Shown here: positions 39,920-49,700 of the stretch, piece by piece | Numbering within the stretch: the stretch's first letter is position 1 | Layout: every line of letters begins with the position of its first letter | Source of the DNA: Misgurnus anguillicaudatus | Taxonomy: Eukaryota > Chordata > Actinopteri > Cypriniformes > Cobitidae | DNA length: 64,000 nt | Direction of reading: 5' to 3' | NCBI RefSeq assembly: GCF_027580225.2 | Contig: NC_073361.2 | Span: 34,528,501-34,592,500, forward strand | The notes under the pieces: model-generated | What the model saw: only the letters and a program-made list of their open reading frames with translations | Databases searched by the model: none | What the model was told of the DNA's origin: nothing | Program-made: the position numbers and the translations under genes

Positions 39920-40080
39920 TTCCGATTGCGCGTGGGCGATCCCCCGCATGTCTCAGGGAGGTTCTGTAGGGCCGAGCTTGACGTATGAGTACCGCCTCTG
40001 TCCTGACATGCGACAGACACTGTTTGGGGTGTGTGCTATCACGTTTAGGGGTTGACATGTCAGTGAACGTGTTCTTGACC
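39917..40080. repeat. Diverged copy of the 39040-39200 segment
   Basis: Shares TTATTCCGATTGCGC, GAGCTTGACGTATGAGTACCG and TTTGGGGTG with 39040-39200, offset about 877 bp, with clear divergence. Confidence 0.7.
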
Positions 40081-40119
40081 GTGGACCCGTTTTTGAAAAT
40101 TAATTGGTTTAATGTGTGT

Positions 40120-40465
40120 TTTGCAGGTTTCATTCACATTTAACAGTTTCAGATGTTGAAACATGTGTGTTTGCAGTCTTTTAAACCATCTGATGTAGGC
40201 CTTGCATCCATGTGAGCTGACTTTGACCTTTGGCCTTTGCATTGTAGCTATGTGCTTTTGTGTTTGTCAGGTTTCATTCAAATGTAACACTCTCAGATGT
40301 TGAAGCATGTGTGTTTGCAATCTCAGTTTTGTCTTTTACACCATCTATTGTAGGCCTTGCATCCATGTGAGCTTACTTTGACATTTGGCCTTTGCATTGT
40401 AGCTATGTGCTTGTGTGTTTTGCAGGTTTCATTCACATTTAACCACATTTACTTTGACCTTTGCA
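40120..40465. repeat. AT-rich tandem repeat of about 144-155 bp upstream of the gene
   Basis: CAGGTTTCATTCA starts at 40124, 40268 and 40423. Between these lie CAGATGTTGAA, GCATGTGTGTTTGCA, TAGGCCTTGCATCCATGTGA and TTGGCCTTTGCATTGTAGC. There are two full copies and one partial copy. No coding frame is supported. Confidence 0.8.
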
Positions 40466-40491
40466 CTCTCAGATGTTAGGACTTTTTGTTA

Positions 40492-40620
40492 CCACGTAGG
40501 CCACAAAAAGGATTTTTCTACCACTTAGGTCACAAAAGGATTTTTCTACCACGTGGGCCATGAAATGAATTCTTACACCACGTAGGCCAGGAAAATGATT
40601 TTTTTTTACCACGTAGGCCA
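40492..40620 (+). promoter_or_regulatory. Five iterated CCACGTAGGCCA motifs upstream of the recombinase gene
   Basis: Copies start at about 40492, 40521, 40549, 40578 and 40609, spaced 28-31 bp, each followed by an A/T-rich stretch such as AAAAGGATTTTT. The third copy (CCACGTGGGCCA) contains a CACGTG E-box. The position, 125-255 bp before the ATG, fits a binding-site cluster, but regulatory function is inference. A reverse-oriented near match (TGGGCTACGTGG) lies at 37041. Confidence 0.45.
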
Positions 40621-40670
40621 CGAACCATGTTTTGCTGCCCACTTTCCCATTAGATAAAGCATTGGCCATT

Positions 40671-40679
40671 TTCCCTCAG
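40671..40679 (+). promoter_or_regulatory. Probable 3' splice acceptor ending a 5'-UTR intron
   Basis: CCATTTTCCCTCAG directly before G40680 is a good pyrimidine-tract/AG acceptor. The sequence from 40680 to the ATG carries in-frame stops (for example TAG at 40698-40700), so it would be untranslated. It implies an upstream non-coding exon that I could not locate. Confidence 0.45.
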
Positions 40680-40745
40680 GTTTGACCATATCCCCATTAG
40701 CTCAACGTCACGACTCTGAATCTCCATCTTACGACTACATTTACG

Positions 40746-42394
40746 ATGGCCGTCGACCAGTGTCCCCTGTGCCACAGGGACTACGCACAGCTCAGCCAGC
40801 ACCTGCGGGTAACCCACAAGGTTATGAACGTGACGGAGCGCAAGCTTCTCCTGGCCCTGGAATCGGGCAGGGTGAACGTGTGGGTCGGCGTTTGCCCCGT
40901 TCCAGGATGCTTCCGGGAGTCGAATCGGCTGGACCGGCACCTGAAGAGCCACACCGAGCTGTCGGCGACAGCGCGGAGGAACGCGATGGCGGCCTGCAAA
41001 CGCAAGAAAATCCTGCAGGACCTGGCCGAGCTGAGGGCCTCCAACCCGGAGGTCCAAATGGCCTCCTCGCTGGATCTGGACGAGCCCAATTCTGAAGGGG
41101 AGAAGGAGGTTCCAGCCGAGGAGGAGGAGGAGGAGGTCTGTGAGAACCGGGGCTGCAAGACCAAGGTGTCTCGGCTGGCTGAGGAGAACACAGATCTGAG
41201 AACCCCGGTGGAAACTCTGGCCAGCACACTGAGGGAGGTGTCCCGGCGCTACAGATCCCTGCAGCGGCCAAGGGGAAAGAATCCCTCCGACCAGCTAAAG
41301 AGGGTGACCAAGCAGCTCCTGCGATCGTTCCAGAGGGAGGACGAGGACAAGGACGAGGATGCTGTGCCTCCCACTCCACCGACGGAGGGCACCTCATCAT
41401 CACAGCCGACCTCATCGAGCCAGGAGCGAGAGCCCGCCGCACTTCCCCGAGCATGTGACATGCTTGAGTAAACCCTTTAGATTTGTCATTTTGTTCTCAT
41501 TGTTTGATTCGTGCTTTCTGTTGAGCTAACTGCCTTTTTCCCCACTCCCTCTCTGTCTAGACGTGCTGCTAAACGAGTACAGGAGGCACCAGGAGGGTCC
41601 CGAACCGACCCCTAAGCTGAGGGAAAACGTAGGGGGGAAGATATATCGCATTAAGAATTTTTTGTCCTTCATGGCCAAAGGAAGGTCAAAGCTCCACACT
41701 CTGACCTTCCTGAACGACATGGACAGGATCCGGGGGTGAGTATGGTCTGCACATTCCGTTCACGTGACGGGTCTCCCGTGCGTTCTCTTTTCTGACTGTC
41801 TGTCTGTCTGTCCGTCTGTCCGCAGGTGGGTGCACAGCCTTAGGAAAAAAGTCATCGTCGACACCACGATAAACCACTACTTAAAAAACGTGGCGCAATT
41901 CATAGACTACGTGGTTGACACCCCTACTGTGACCTGTCGGCTTTCGAAAAAGGCGCTGGTGGGAGTCCGTCGGGAGGTCCGGTCTCTAATTCGAGGGTTG
42001 AAGCGGCAGGTCACAGTCCACCAAATGGCGGTGAAGAGGTCGAAGGACGGGCGGCTAATTTCTAAGCAAACCCTGATCCGGTGCAGGGCATTAGCCAAGG
42101 CCGCGATCCCGAGGATTTTCGGTAAGTAACTTAACCTAGACGAACCGTCTTGTGCTTTTGAACATCACCTGAGCATTGCTTTTCTTGTGTGTTTCCACAG
42201 ACCAGCTGGTGAGAGACTTCTCTCAGAAGACTCAGTTTCTTCTTTACGGATATCTAACCGCCTATCTTGGGTCCATTTATGGTCACAGATGCGGCGTGTA
42301 CCAGAATTTAACGATAAAAGAGGTGGAGGAAGCCGTCCATTCTGGGGAGGTGTTCCTGATTAACGTGAGTGCTCTGTCCTATAATGTCTCTCTC

Positions 42395-42433
<39 letters not shown>

Positions 42434-43055
42434 ATCCGTGTCCTAGAGACTGCTTCATCACATTCTGATTTCTCTGCATCTCCTTCAGGTGAACATGCAC
42501 AAAACCAACCAGGCCTTTGGACCGGCACAGCTGGCGCTTGTGAAAGAAGAGTATGGGTGGTTTAAGAGGCTGCTGAGCATCAAAGACAAACTGGTGGGCG
42601 GGACTGAGGCAGTCTTCTTTTTCTACACCTCCAAAAAGAACCCGTGCAAGAATCTCAACAATTACCTCCAGATGGCGTGGAAGGAGATGGGGCTGACGGG
42701 AACCCCCACTTTCACGGACCTCAGGAGCGCCATTGCCACGCACGTAAGTGGAGCGGTCTAGGGAGCTCAATTGGGTCTGATCAGTTTGACGTGTTTCACA
42801 TCCGTCTTTTCTTTTTTACAGGCAAGGAACTCCCACGGGGCGGACGCGCGGCTGAAATTCATGTGCCACAACACATCAACAGCAGACAAATTCTACGCGG
42901 TTAATCTAAACTGCTCTCAGGCAATGGATCACTGCCGCCTTTTCGAGGCGGCATTGGAGGGACCAGACACCTCCCCAGACAAGGTGGTCAGCAAAAAGAG
43001 AAAGGCGGCGGACGAAGCGCCTTGTTCTTCCAAGCGCAAACGCAGCTCTCCCTGA
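40746..43055 (+). CDS. Zinc-finger tyrosine recombinase-like protein (610 aa to first stop; seven-exon gene)
   Basis: Exons inferred from GT-AG borders and matching phase: 40746-41454, 41561-41735, 41826-42121, 42201-42364, 42489-42743, 42822-43142 (in-frame TGA at 43053) and 43233-43550. The ATG has A at -3 and G at +4. Residues 6-24 (C6, C9, H19, H24) and 50-69 (C50, C55, H65, H69) are zinc-finger-like; a Glu run and a possible coiled coil follow at 120-170. Residues about 255-390 resemble a recombinase core-binding domain. The catalytic domain shows R423 (GHRCGVYQNLT), K453 (MHKT), TDLR with R527, H549 and Y558 in MCHNTSTADKFY, with the family's usual H-to-Y spacing; threonine 524 replaces the His of HxxR. 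Basic SKKRK and SKRKR near the end suggest nuclear location. The family known to act this way is the tyrosine recombinases of Crypton- or DIRS-type elements. No reverse transcriptase is adjacent, so Crypton-like or a domesticated relative fits best. Activity is not shown. Confidence 0.78.
42388..42431. repeat. (TC)n microsatellite in intron 4
   Basis: A nearly pure CT dinucleotide run within the 124-bp intron 42365-42488. It adds to the pyrimidine content upstream of the CTCCTTCAG acceptor. Confidence 0.95.
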
Positions 43056-43550
43056 CGCTCCTCGAGTCCTGGGAGCACCACTACGGACGAGGAGGAGCCT
43101 GTTTACCAGGAGTCCGGCGTGTCGTGCCTAGACGAGGACGAGGTGAGTTTCGATCATGTCATGTTCCTATGGCGTTTCATCTCTCTGGCATCGCAAAACA
43201 TTCTAACTTTTCATTTCTTTACTTTTTCACAGGACTTGGAGGAACCCCGGCCCACACCAAGGAGAATGCTGCCGAAGAACAAGAGGCCCATGGTGATCCT
43301 CACACCGCTAAAGTTCCCTCGCCGGGCCATCCTGACCTCCCCGGTCGGCAGCACCGGGAGCAGCCGCCGTTCGCCCCACACCAAATCGTCCAGCAGCATC
43401 AAGGGTCCGTCTTACAGGCGTCGCATAATAAAAACTTTCACACCGCTGGGCGTCGCCAAAGCCACGAAGGCTAAGGCAAAGGTCCAAAAGGCCTTAAAGA
43501 CTCGAGCCCAAAAAAAAGCCAAGAAAACGGTGGTTATTGTTGTGTTTTGA
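43056..43550 (+). pseudogene. C-terminal extension of the recombinase gene beyond an in-frame TGA
   Basis: After the TGA at 43053-43055 the same frame stays open (RSSSPGSTTTDEEEPVYQES) to a GAG|GTGAGT donor at 43142/43143. It continues after a TTTTTCACAG acceptor at 43233 with correct phase for 105 residues rich in Lys, Arg, Pro and Ser, ending at TGA 43548-43550. The splice structure and open frame suggest this was once translated with the main protein: codon 611 would be CGA (Arg) before a single C-to-T change at a CpG. Alternatives are stop readthrough or a genuinely shorter protein with a long 3' UTR that stays open by chance. Confidence 0.6.
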
Positions 43551-43565
43551 AATTTGTTCAGACAT

Positions 43566-44025
43566 GTTCAGACAGGAACAGTTGTGTTTTTAAAATGTTC
43601 AATTGTTCCCGATGTTGCCTAAATGTTCAATGTTCTTGTTTTCTGTTTTTAAACTCTTCAGATGTTCAATTGTTCCTGATGTTGCCTAAATGTTTGATGT
43701 TCTCATTTTCTGTGTTTAAATTGTTCAGATGTTCAATTCTTCCTGATGTTGCCTAAATGTTCGATGTTCTCATTTTATGTTTTTAAATTGTTCAGATGTT
43801 CATTTGTTCCTGATGTTGCCTAAATGGTCGATGTTCTCATGTTGTGTTTTTAAATTGTTCAAATGTTCAATTGTTCCTGATGTTGCCTAAATGGTCGATG
43901 TTCTCATGTTGTGTTTTTAAATTGTTCAGATGTTCAATTGTTCCTGATGTTGCCTAAATGGTCGATGTTCTCATGTTGTGTTTTTAAATTGTTCAGATGT
44001 TCAATTGTTCTATGATGTTTCGTGT
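43566..44025. repeat. 67-bp tandem repeat in the gene's 3' region
   Basis: Six to seven copies of a 67-bp unit containing TTTTTAAATTGTTCAGATG, TTCCTGATGTTGCCTAAATG and GATGTTCTCATGTTGTG. The TCCTGATG anchors at 43741 and 43808 give the period. The first copies are more diverged, and the last ends at TTCTATGATGTTTCG. Confidence 0.9.
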
Positions 44026-44110
44026 TCTTTTTTCATTTGATTCACTTGTAAATAGTTTAATTTGAATCCACTTTATTCTTTTAAATTGCTGTTTGGTAAC
44101 TTTTGGTTTT

Positions 44111-44116
44111 AATAAA
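44111..44116 (+). terminator. Candidate poly(A) signal of the recombinase gene
   Basis: AATAAA about 560 bp after the final stop, followed by a T-rich stretch. It is duplicated at 46232-46237. Other AATAAA matches occur nearby (about 44268), so this choice is tentative. Confidence 0.5.
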
Positions 44117-44305
44117 TGATGGCCCGTTCATTTGAACATTCCTCTCATGTGTGATTCCTATCTTTAGATAATTGACCTGGGTTAAAAACTTAAAAACTTC
44201 AACTCATCTTTAACTTATGAATTGGCATTGAAAATTAATTATTTATTAACATGGTAAATTGTAGAACAATAAACACTATGCCAAAGATAAAGCATTATTC
44301 ACACT

Positions 44306-44352
44306 GTGACCTTTAACCTCTATGATCTAAATGGATAAAAGCATCATTAATG
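44306..44352. repeat. Spacer core in the reversed orientation
   Basis: GTGACCTTTAAC (44306-44317) is followed by a 28-bp core (44318-44345) beginning CTCTATGATC and ending AAAGCATC, then ATTAATGTGTGTC. In the roughly 27 other spacers the core lies between the same kinds of flank but reads AATGCTTTAAACCC to GGTCATAGAG, the reverse complement apart from several substitutions in this first copy. Confidence 0.75.
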
Positions 44353-44495
44353 TGTGTCATATGTGCTTAATGTGCAGGCAGGGCCTATGAGCACACTGTG
44401 ACCTTTAACCTCTATGACCTAAAGGGTTTAAAGCATTGTTAAAGGTCACAGTGTGCTCATAGGCCCTGCCTGCACATTAAGCACATATGACACAC
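44352..44495. repeat. Perfect 58-bp inverted repeat with 28-bp loop
   Basis: The left arm 44352-44409 (starting GTGTGTCATATGTGC, ending GTGACCTTTAAC) is the exact reverse complement of 44438-44495. The 28-bp loop is 44410-44437. The right arm belongs to a stretch up to about 44537 in which the satellite runs in reverse; direct units resume after it. Confidence 0.92.
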
Positions 44496-45861
44496 AGTGT
44501 GAACACAGGCCCTGCATGCACATTGTGCACATATGACAGTGTTCACACTGTGTGTCATATGTGCTTAATGTGCATGCAGGGCCTGTGTTCACACTGTGTG
44601 TCATATGTGCTTAATGTGCAGACAGGGCCTGTGTTCACACTGTGTGTCATATGTGCTTAATGTGCAGACAGGGCCTATGAGCACACTGTGTGTCATATGT
44701 GGTTAATGTGCAGACAGGGCCTATGAGCACACTGTGACCTTTAACAATGCTTTAAACCCTTTAGGTCATAGAGGTTAAAGTGTGTCATATGTGCACAATG
44801 TGCATGCAGGGCCTGTGTTCACACTGTGTGTCATATGTGCTTAATGTGCATGCAGGGCCTGTGTTCACACTGTGTGTCATATGTGCTTAATGTGCATGCA
44901 GGGCCTGTGTTCACACTGTGTGTCATATGTGCTTAATGTGCATGCAGGGCCTGTGTTCACACTGTGTGTCATATATGCTTAATGTGCATGCAGGGCCTGT
45001 GTTCACACTGTGTGTCATATGTGCTTAATGTGCATGCAGGGCCTGTGTTGACACTGTGTGTCATATGTGCTTAATGTGCAGACAGGGCCAGTGTTCACAC
45101 TGTGTGTCATATGTGCTTAATGTGCAGACAGGGCCTGTGTTCACACTGTGTGTCATATGTGCTTAATGTGCAGACAGGGCCTGTGTTCACACTGTGTGTC
45201 ATATGTGCTTAATGTGCAGACAGGGCCTATGAGCACACTGTGTGTCATATGTGGTTAATGTGCAGACAGGGCCTATGAGCACACTGTGACCTTTAACAAT
45301 GCTTTAAACCCTTTAGGTCATAGAGGTTAAAGTGTGTCATATGTGCACAATGTGCATGCAGGGCCTGTGTTCACACTGTGTGTCATATGTGCTTAATGTG
45401 CATGCAGGGCCTGTGTTGACACTGTGTGTCATATGTGCTTAATGTGCAGACAGGGCCTGTGTTCACACTGTGTGTCATATGTGCTTAATGTGCAGACAGG
45501 GCCTGTGTTCACACTGTGTGTCATATGTGCTTAATGTGCAGACAGGGCCTGTGTTCACACTGTGTGTCATATGTGCTTAATGTGCAGACAGGGCCTATGA
45601 GCACACTGTGTGTCACATGTGGTTAATGTGCAGACAGGGCCTATGAGCACACTGTGACCTTTAACAATGCTTTAAACCCTTTAGGTCATAGAGGTTAAAG
45701 TGTGTCATATGTGCACAATGTGCATGCAGGGCCTGTGTTCACACTGTGTGTCATTTGTGCTTAATGTGCAGACAGGGCCTGTGTTCACACTGTGTGTCAT
45801 ATGTGCTTAATGTGCATGCAGGGCCTGTGTTCACACTGTGTGTCATATGTGGTTAATGTGT

Positions 45862-46720
45862 TCCTGATGTTGCCTAAATGTTCGATGTTCTCATTTTATG
45901 TTTTTAAATTGTTCAGATGTTCATTTGTTCCTGATGTTGCCTAAATGGTCGATGTTCTCATGTTGTGTTTTTAAATTGTTCAAATGTTCAATTGTTCCTG
46001 ATGTTGCCTAAATGGTCGATGTTCTCATGTTGTGTTTTTAAATTGTTCAGATGTTCAATTGTTCCTGATGTTGCCTAAATGGTCGATGTTCTCATGTTGT
46101 GTTTTTAAATTGTTCAGATGTTCAATTGTTCTATGATGTTTCGTGTTCTTTTTTCATTTGATTCACTTGTAAATAGTTTAATTTGAATCCACTTTATTCT
46201 TTTAAATTGCTGTTTGGTAACTTTTGGTTTTAATAAATGATGGCCCGTTCATTTGAACATTCCTCTCATGTGTGATTCCTATCTTTAGATAATTGACCTG
46301 GGTTAAAAACTTAAAAACTTCAACTCATCTTTAACTTATGAATTGGCATTGAAAATTAATTATTTATTAACATGGTAAATTGTAGAACAATAAACACTAT
46401 GCCAAAGATAAAGCATTATTCACACTGTGACCTTTAACCTCTATGATCTAAATGGATAAAAGCATCATTAATGTGTGTCATATGTGCTTAATGTGCAGGC
46501 AGGGCCTATGAGCACACTGTGACCTTTAACCTCTATGACCTAAAGGGTTTAAAGCATTGTTAAAGGTCACAGTGTGCTCATAGGCCCTGCCTGCACATTA
46601 AGCACATATGACACACAGTGTGAACACAGGCCCTGCATGCACATTGTGCACATATGACAGTGTTCACACTGTGTGTCATATGTGCTTAATGTGCATGCAG
46701 GGCCTGTGTTCACACTGTGT
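45862..46720. repeat. Segmental duplication, copy 2, inserted inside the 46-bp satellite
   Basis: At about 45860 the satellite unit (CATATGTGGTTAATGTG) joins directly to the middle of a 67-bp repeat unit. The sequence then follows 43741 onward, including the AATAAA and the inverted repeat, before the satellite resumes. The gene's exons are not included. Confidence 0.85.
46473..46616. repeat. Second copy of the 58-bp inverted repeat
   Basis: The same structure as 44352-44495, carried in the 2,121-bp-offset duplication. Confidence 0.88.
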
Positions 46721-49700
46721 GTCATATATGCTTAATGTGCATGCAGGGCCTGTGTTGACACTGTGTGTCATATGTGCTTAATGTGCAGACAGGGCCTGTG
46801 TTCACACTGTGTGTCATATGTGCTTAATGTGCAGACAGGGCCTGTGTTCACACTGTGTGTCATATGTGCTTAATGTGCAGACAGGGCCTATGAGCACACT
46901 GTGTGTCATATGTGGTTAATGTGCAGACAGGGCCTATGAGCACACTGTGACCTTTAACAATGCTTTAAACCCTTTAGGTCATAGAGGTTAAAGTGTGTCA
47001 TATGTGCACAATGTGCATGCAGGGCCTGTGTTCACACTGTGTGTCATATGTGCTTAATGTGCATGCAGGGCCTGTGTTCACACTGTGTGTCATATGTGCT
47101 TAATGTGCATGCAGGGCCTGTGTTCACACTGTGTGTCATATGTGCTTAATGTGCATGCAGGGCCTGTGATCACACTGTGTGTCATATGTGCTTAATGTGC
47201 AGACAGGGCCTGTGTTCACACTGTGTGTCATATGTGCTTAATGTGCAGACAGGGCCTATGAGCACACTGTGTGTCATATGTGGTTAATGTGCAGACAGGG
47301 CCTATGAGCACACTGTGACCTTTAACAATGCTTTAAACCCTTTAGGTCATAGAGGTTAAAGTGTGTCATATGTGCACAATGTGCATGCAGGGCCTGTGTT
47401 CACACTGTGTGTCATATGTGCTTAATGTGCATGCAGGGCCTGTGTTGACACTGTGTGTCATATGTGCTTAATGTGCAGACAGGGCCTGTGTTCACACTGT
47501 GTGTCATATGTGCTTAATGTGCAGACAGGGCCTGTGTTCACACTGTGTGTCATATGTGCTTAATGTGCAGACAGGGCCTGTGTTCACACTGTGTGTCATA
47601 TGTGCTTAATGTGCAGACAGGGCCTATGAGCACACTGTGTGTCATATGTGGTTAATGTGCAGACAGGGCCTATGAGCACACTGTGACCTTTAACAATGCT
47701 TTAAACCCTTTAGGTCATAGAGGTTAAAGTGTGTCATATGTGCACAATGTGCATGCAGGGCCTGTGTTCACACTGTGTGTCATATGTGCTTAATGTGCAT
47801 GCAGGGCCTGTGTTCACACTGTGTGTCATATGTGCTTAATGTGCATGCAGGGCCTGTGTTCACACTGTGTGTCATATGTGCTTAATGTGCATGCAGGGCC
47901 TGTGTTCACACTGTGTGTCATATATGCTTAATGTGCATGCAGGGCCTGTGTTCACACTGTGTGTCATATGTGCTTAATGTGCATGCAGGGCCTGTGTTGA
48001 CACTGTGTGTCATATGTGCTTAATGTGCAGACAGGGCCAGTGTTCACACTGTGTGTCATATGTGCTTAATGTGCAGACAGGGCCTGTGTTCACACTGTGT
48101 GTCATATGTGCTTAATGTGCAGACAGGGCCTGTGTTCACACTGTGTGTCATATGTGCTTAATGTGCAGACAGGGCCTATGAGCACACTGTGTGTCATATG
48201 TGGTTAATGTGCAGACAGGGCCTATGAGCACACTGTGACCTTTAACAATGCTTTAAACCCTTTAGGTCATAGAGGTTAAAGTGTGTCATATGTGCACAAT
48301 GTGCATGCAGGGCCTGTGTTCACACTGTGTGTCATATGTGCTTAATGTGCATGCAGGGCCTGTGTTGACACTGTGTGTCATATGTGCTTAATGTGCAGAC
48401 AGGGCCTGTGTTCACACTGTGTGTCATATGTGCTTAATGTGCAGACAGGGCCTGTGTTCACACTGTGTGTCATATGTGCTTAATGTGCAGACAGGGCCTG
48501 TGTTCACACTGTGTGTCATATGTGCTTAATGTGCAGACAGGGCCTATGAGCACACTGTGTGTCACATGTGGTTAATGTGCAGACAGGGCCTATGAGCACA
48601 CTGTGACCTTTAACAATGCTTTAAACCCTTTAGGTCATAGAGGTTAAAGTGTGTCATATGTGCACAATGTGCATGCAGGGCCTGTGTTCACACTGTGTGT
48701 CATTTGTGCTTAATGTGCAGACAGGGCCTGTGTTCACACTGTGTGTCATATGTGCTTAATGTGCATGCAGGGCCTGTGTTCACACTGTGTGTCATATGTG
48801 GTTAATGTGCATGCAGGGCCTGTGTTCACACTGTGTGTCATATGTGCTTAATGTGCAGACAGGGCCTATGAGCACACTGTGTGTCATATGTGGTTAATGT
48901 GCAGACAGGGCCTATGAGCACACTGTGACCTTTAACAATGCTTTAAACCCTTTAGGTCATAGAGGTTAAAGTGTGTCATATGTGCACAATGTGCATGCAG
49001 GGCCTGTGTTCACACTGTGTGTCATATGTGCTTAATGTGCATGCAGGGCCTGTGTTGACACTGTGTGTCATATGTGCTTAATGTGCAGACAGGGCCTGTG
49101 TTCACACTGTGTGTCATATGTGGTTAATGTGCAGACAGGGCTTGTGAGCACACTGTGACCTTTAACAATGCTTTAAACCCTTTAGGTCATAGAGGTTAAA
49201 GTGTGTCATATGTGCACAATGTTCATGCAGGGCCTGTGTTCACACTGTGTGTCATATGTGCTTAATGTGCATGCAGGGCCTGTGTTGACACTGTGTGTCA
49301 TATGTGCTTAATGTGCAGACAGGGCCTGTGTTCACACTGTGTGTCATATGTGCTTAATGTGCAGACAGGGCCTGTGTTCACACTGTGTGTCATATGTGCT
49401 TAATGTGCAGACAGGGCCTATGAGCACACTGTGTGTCATATGTGGTTAATGTGCAGACAGGGCCTATGAGCACACTGTGACCTTTAACAATGCTTTAAAC
49501 CCTTTAGGTCATAGAGGTTAAAGTGTGTCATATGTGCACAATGTGCATGCAGGGCCTGTGTTCACACTGTGTGTCATATGTGCTTAATGTGCATGCAGGG
49601 CCTGTGTTGACACTGTGTGTCATATGTGCTTAATGTGCAGACAGGGCCTGTGTTCACACTGTGTGTCATATGTGCTTAATGTGCAGACAGGGCCTGTGTT

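Larger units (their letters stand above)
43741..44600. repeat. Segmental duplication, copy 1 (gene 3' region plus satellite start)
   Basis: The sequence from TCCTGATGTTGCC at 43741 through the AATAAA region, the inverted satellite segment and the first direct units recurs at 45862 with an offset of 2,121 bp and very few differences. Confidence 0.85.

Noticed and set aside
37500..40100. rRNA or tRNA genes in the GC-rich region
   Set aside because: No recognisable rRNA core sequence or tRNA box pattern was seen.
40746..43550. DIRS-type retrotransposon
   Set aside because: The recombinase matches, but no reverse transcriptase or RNase H lies next to it; the only reverse transcriptases belong to LINEs 14 kb or more away.
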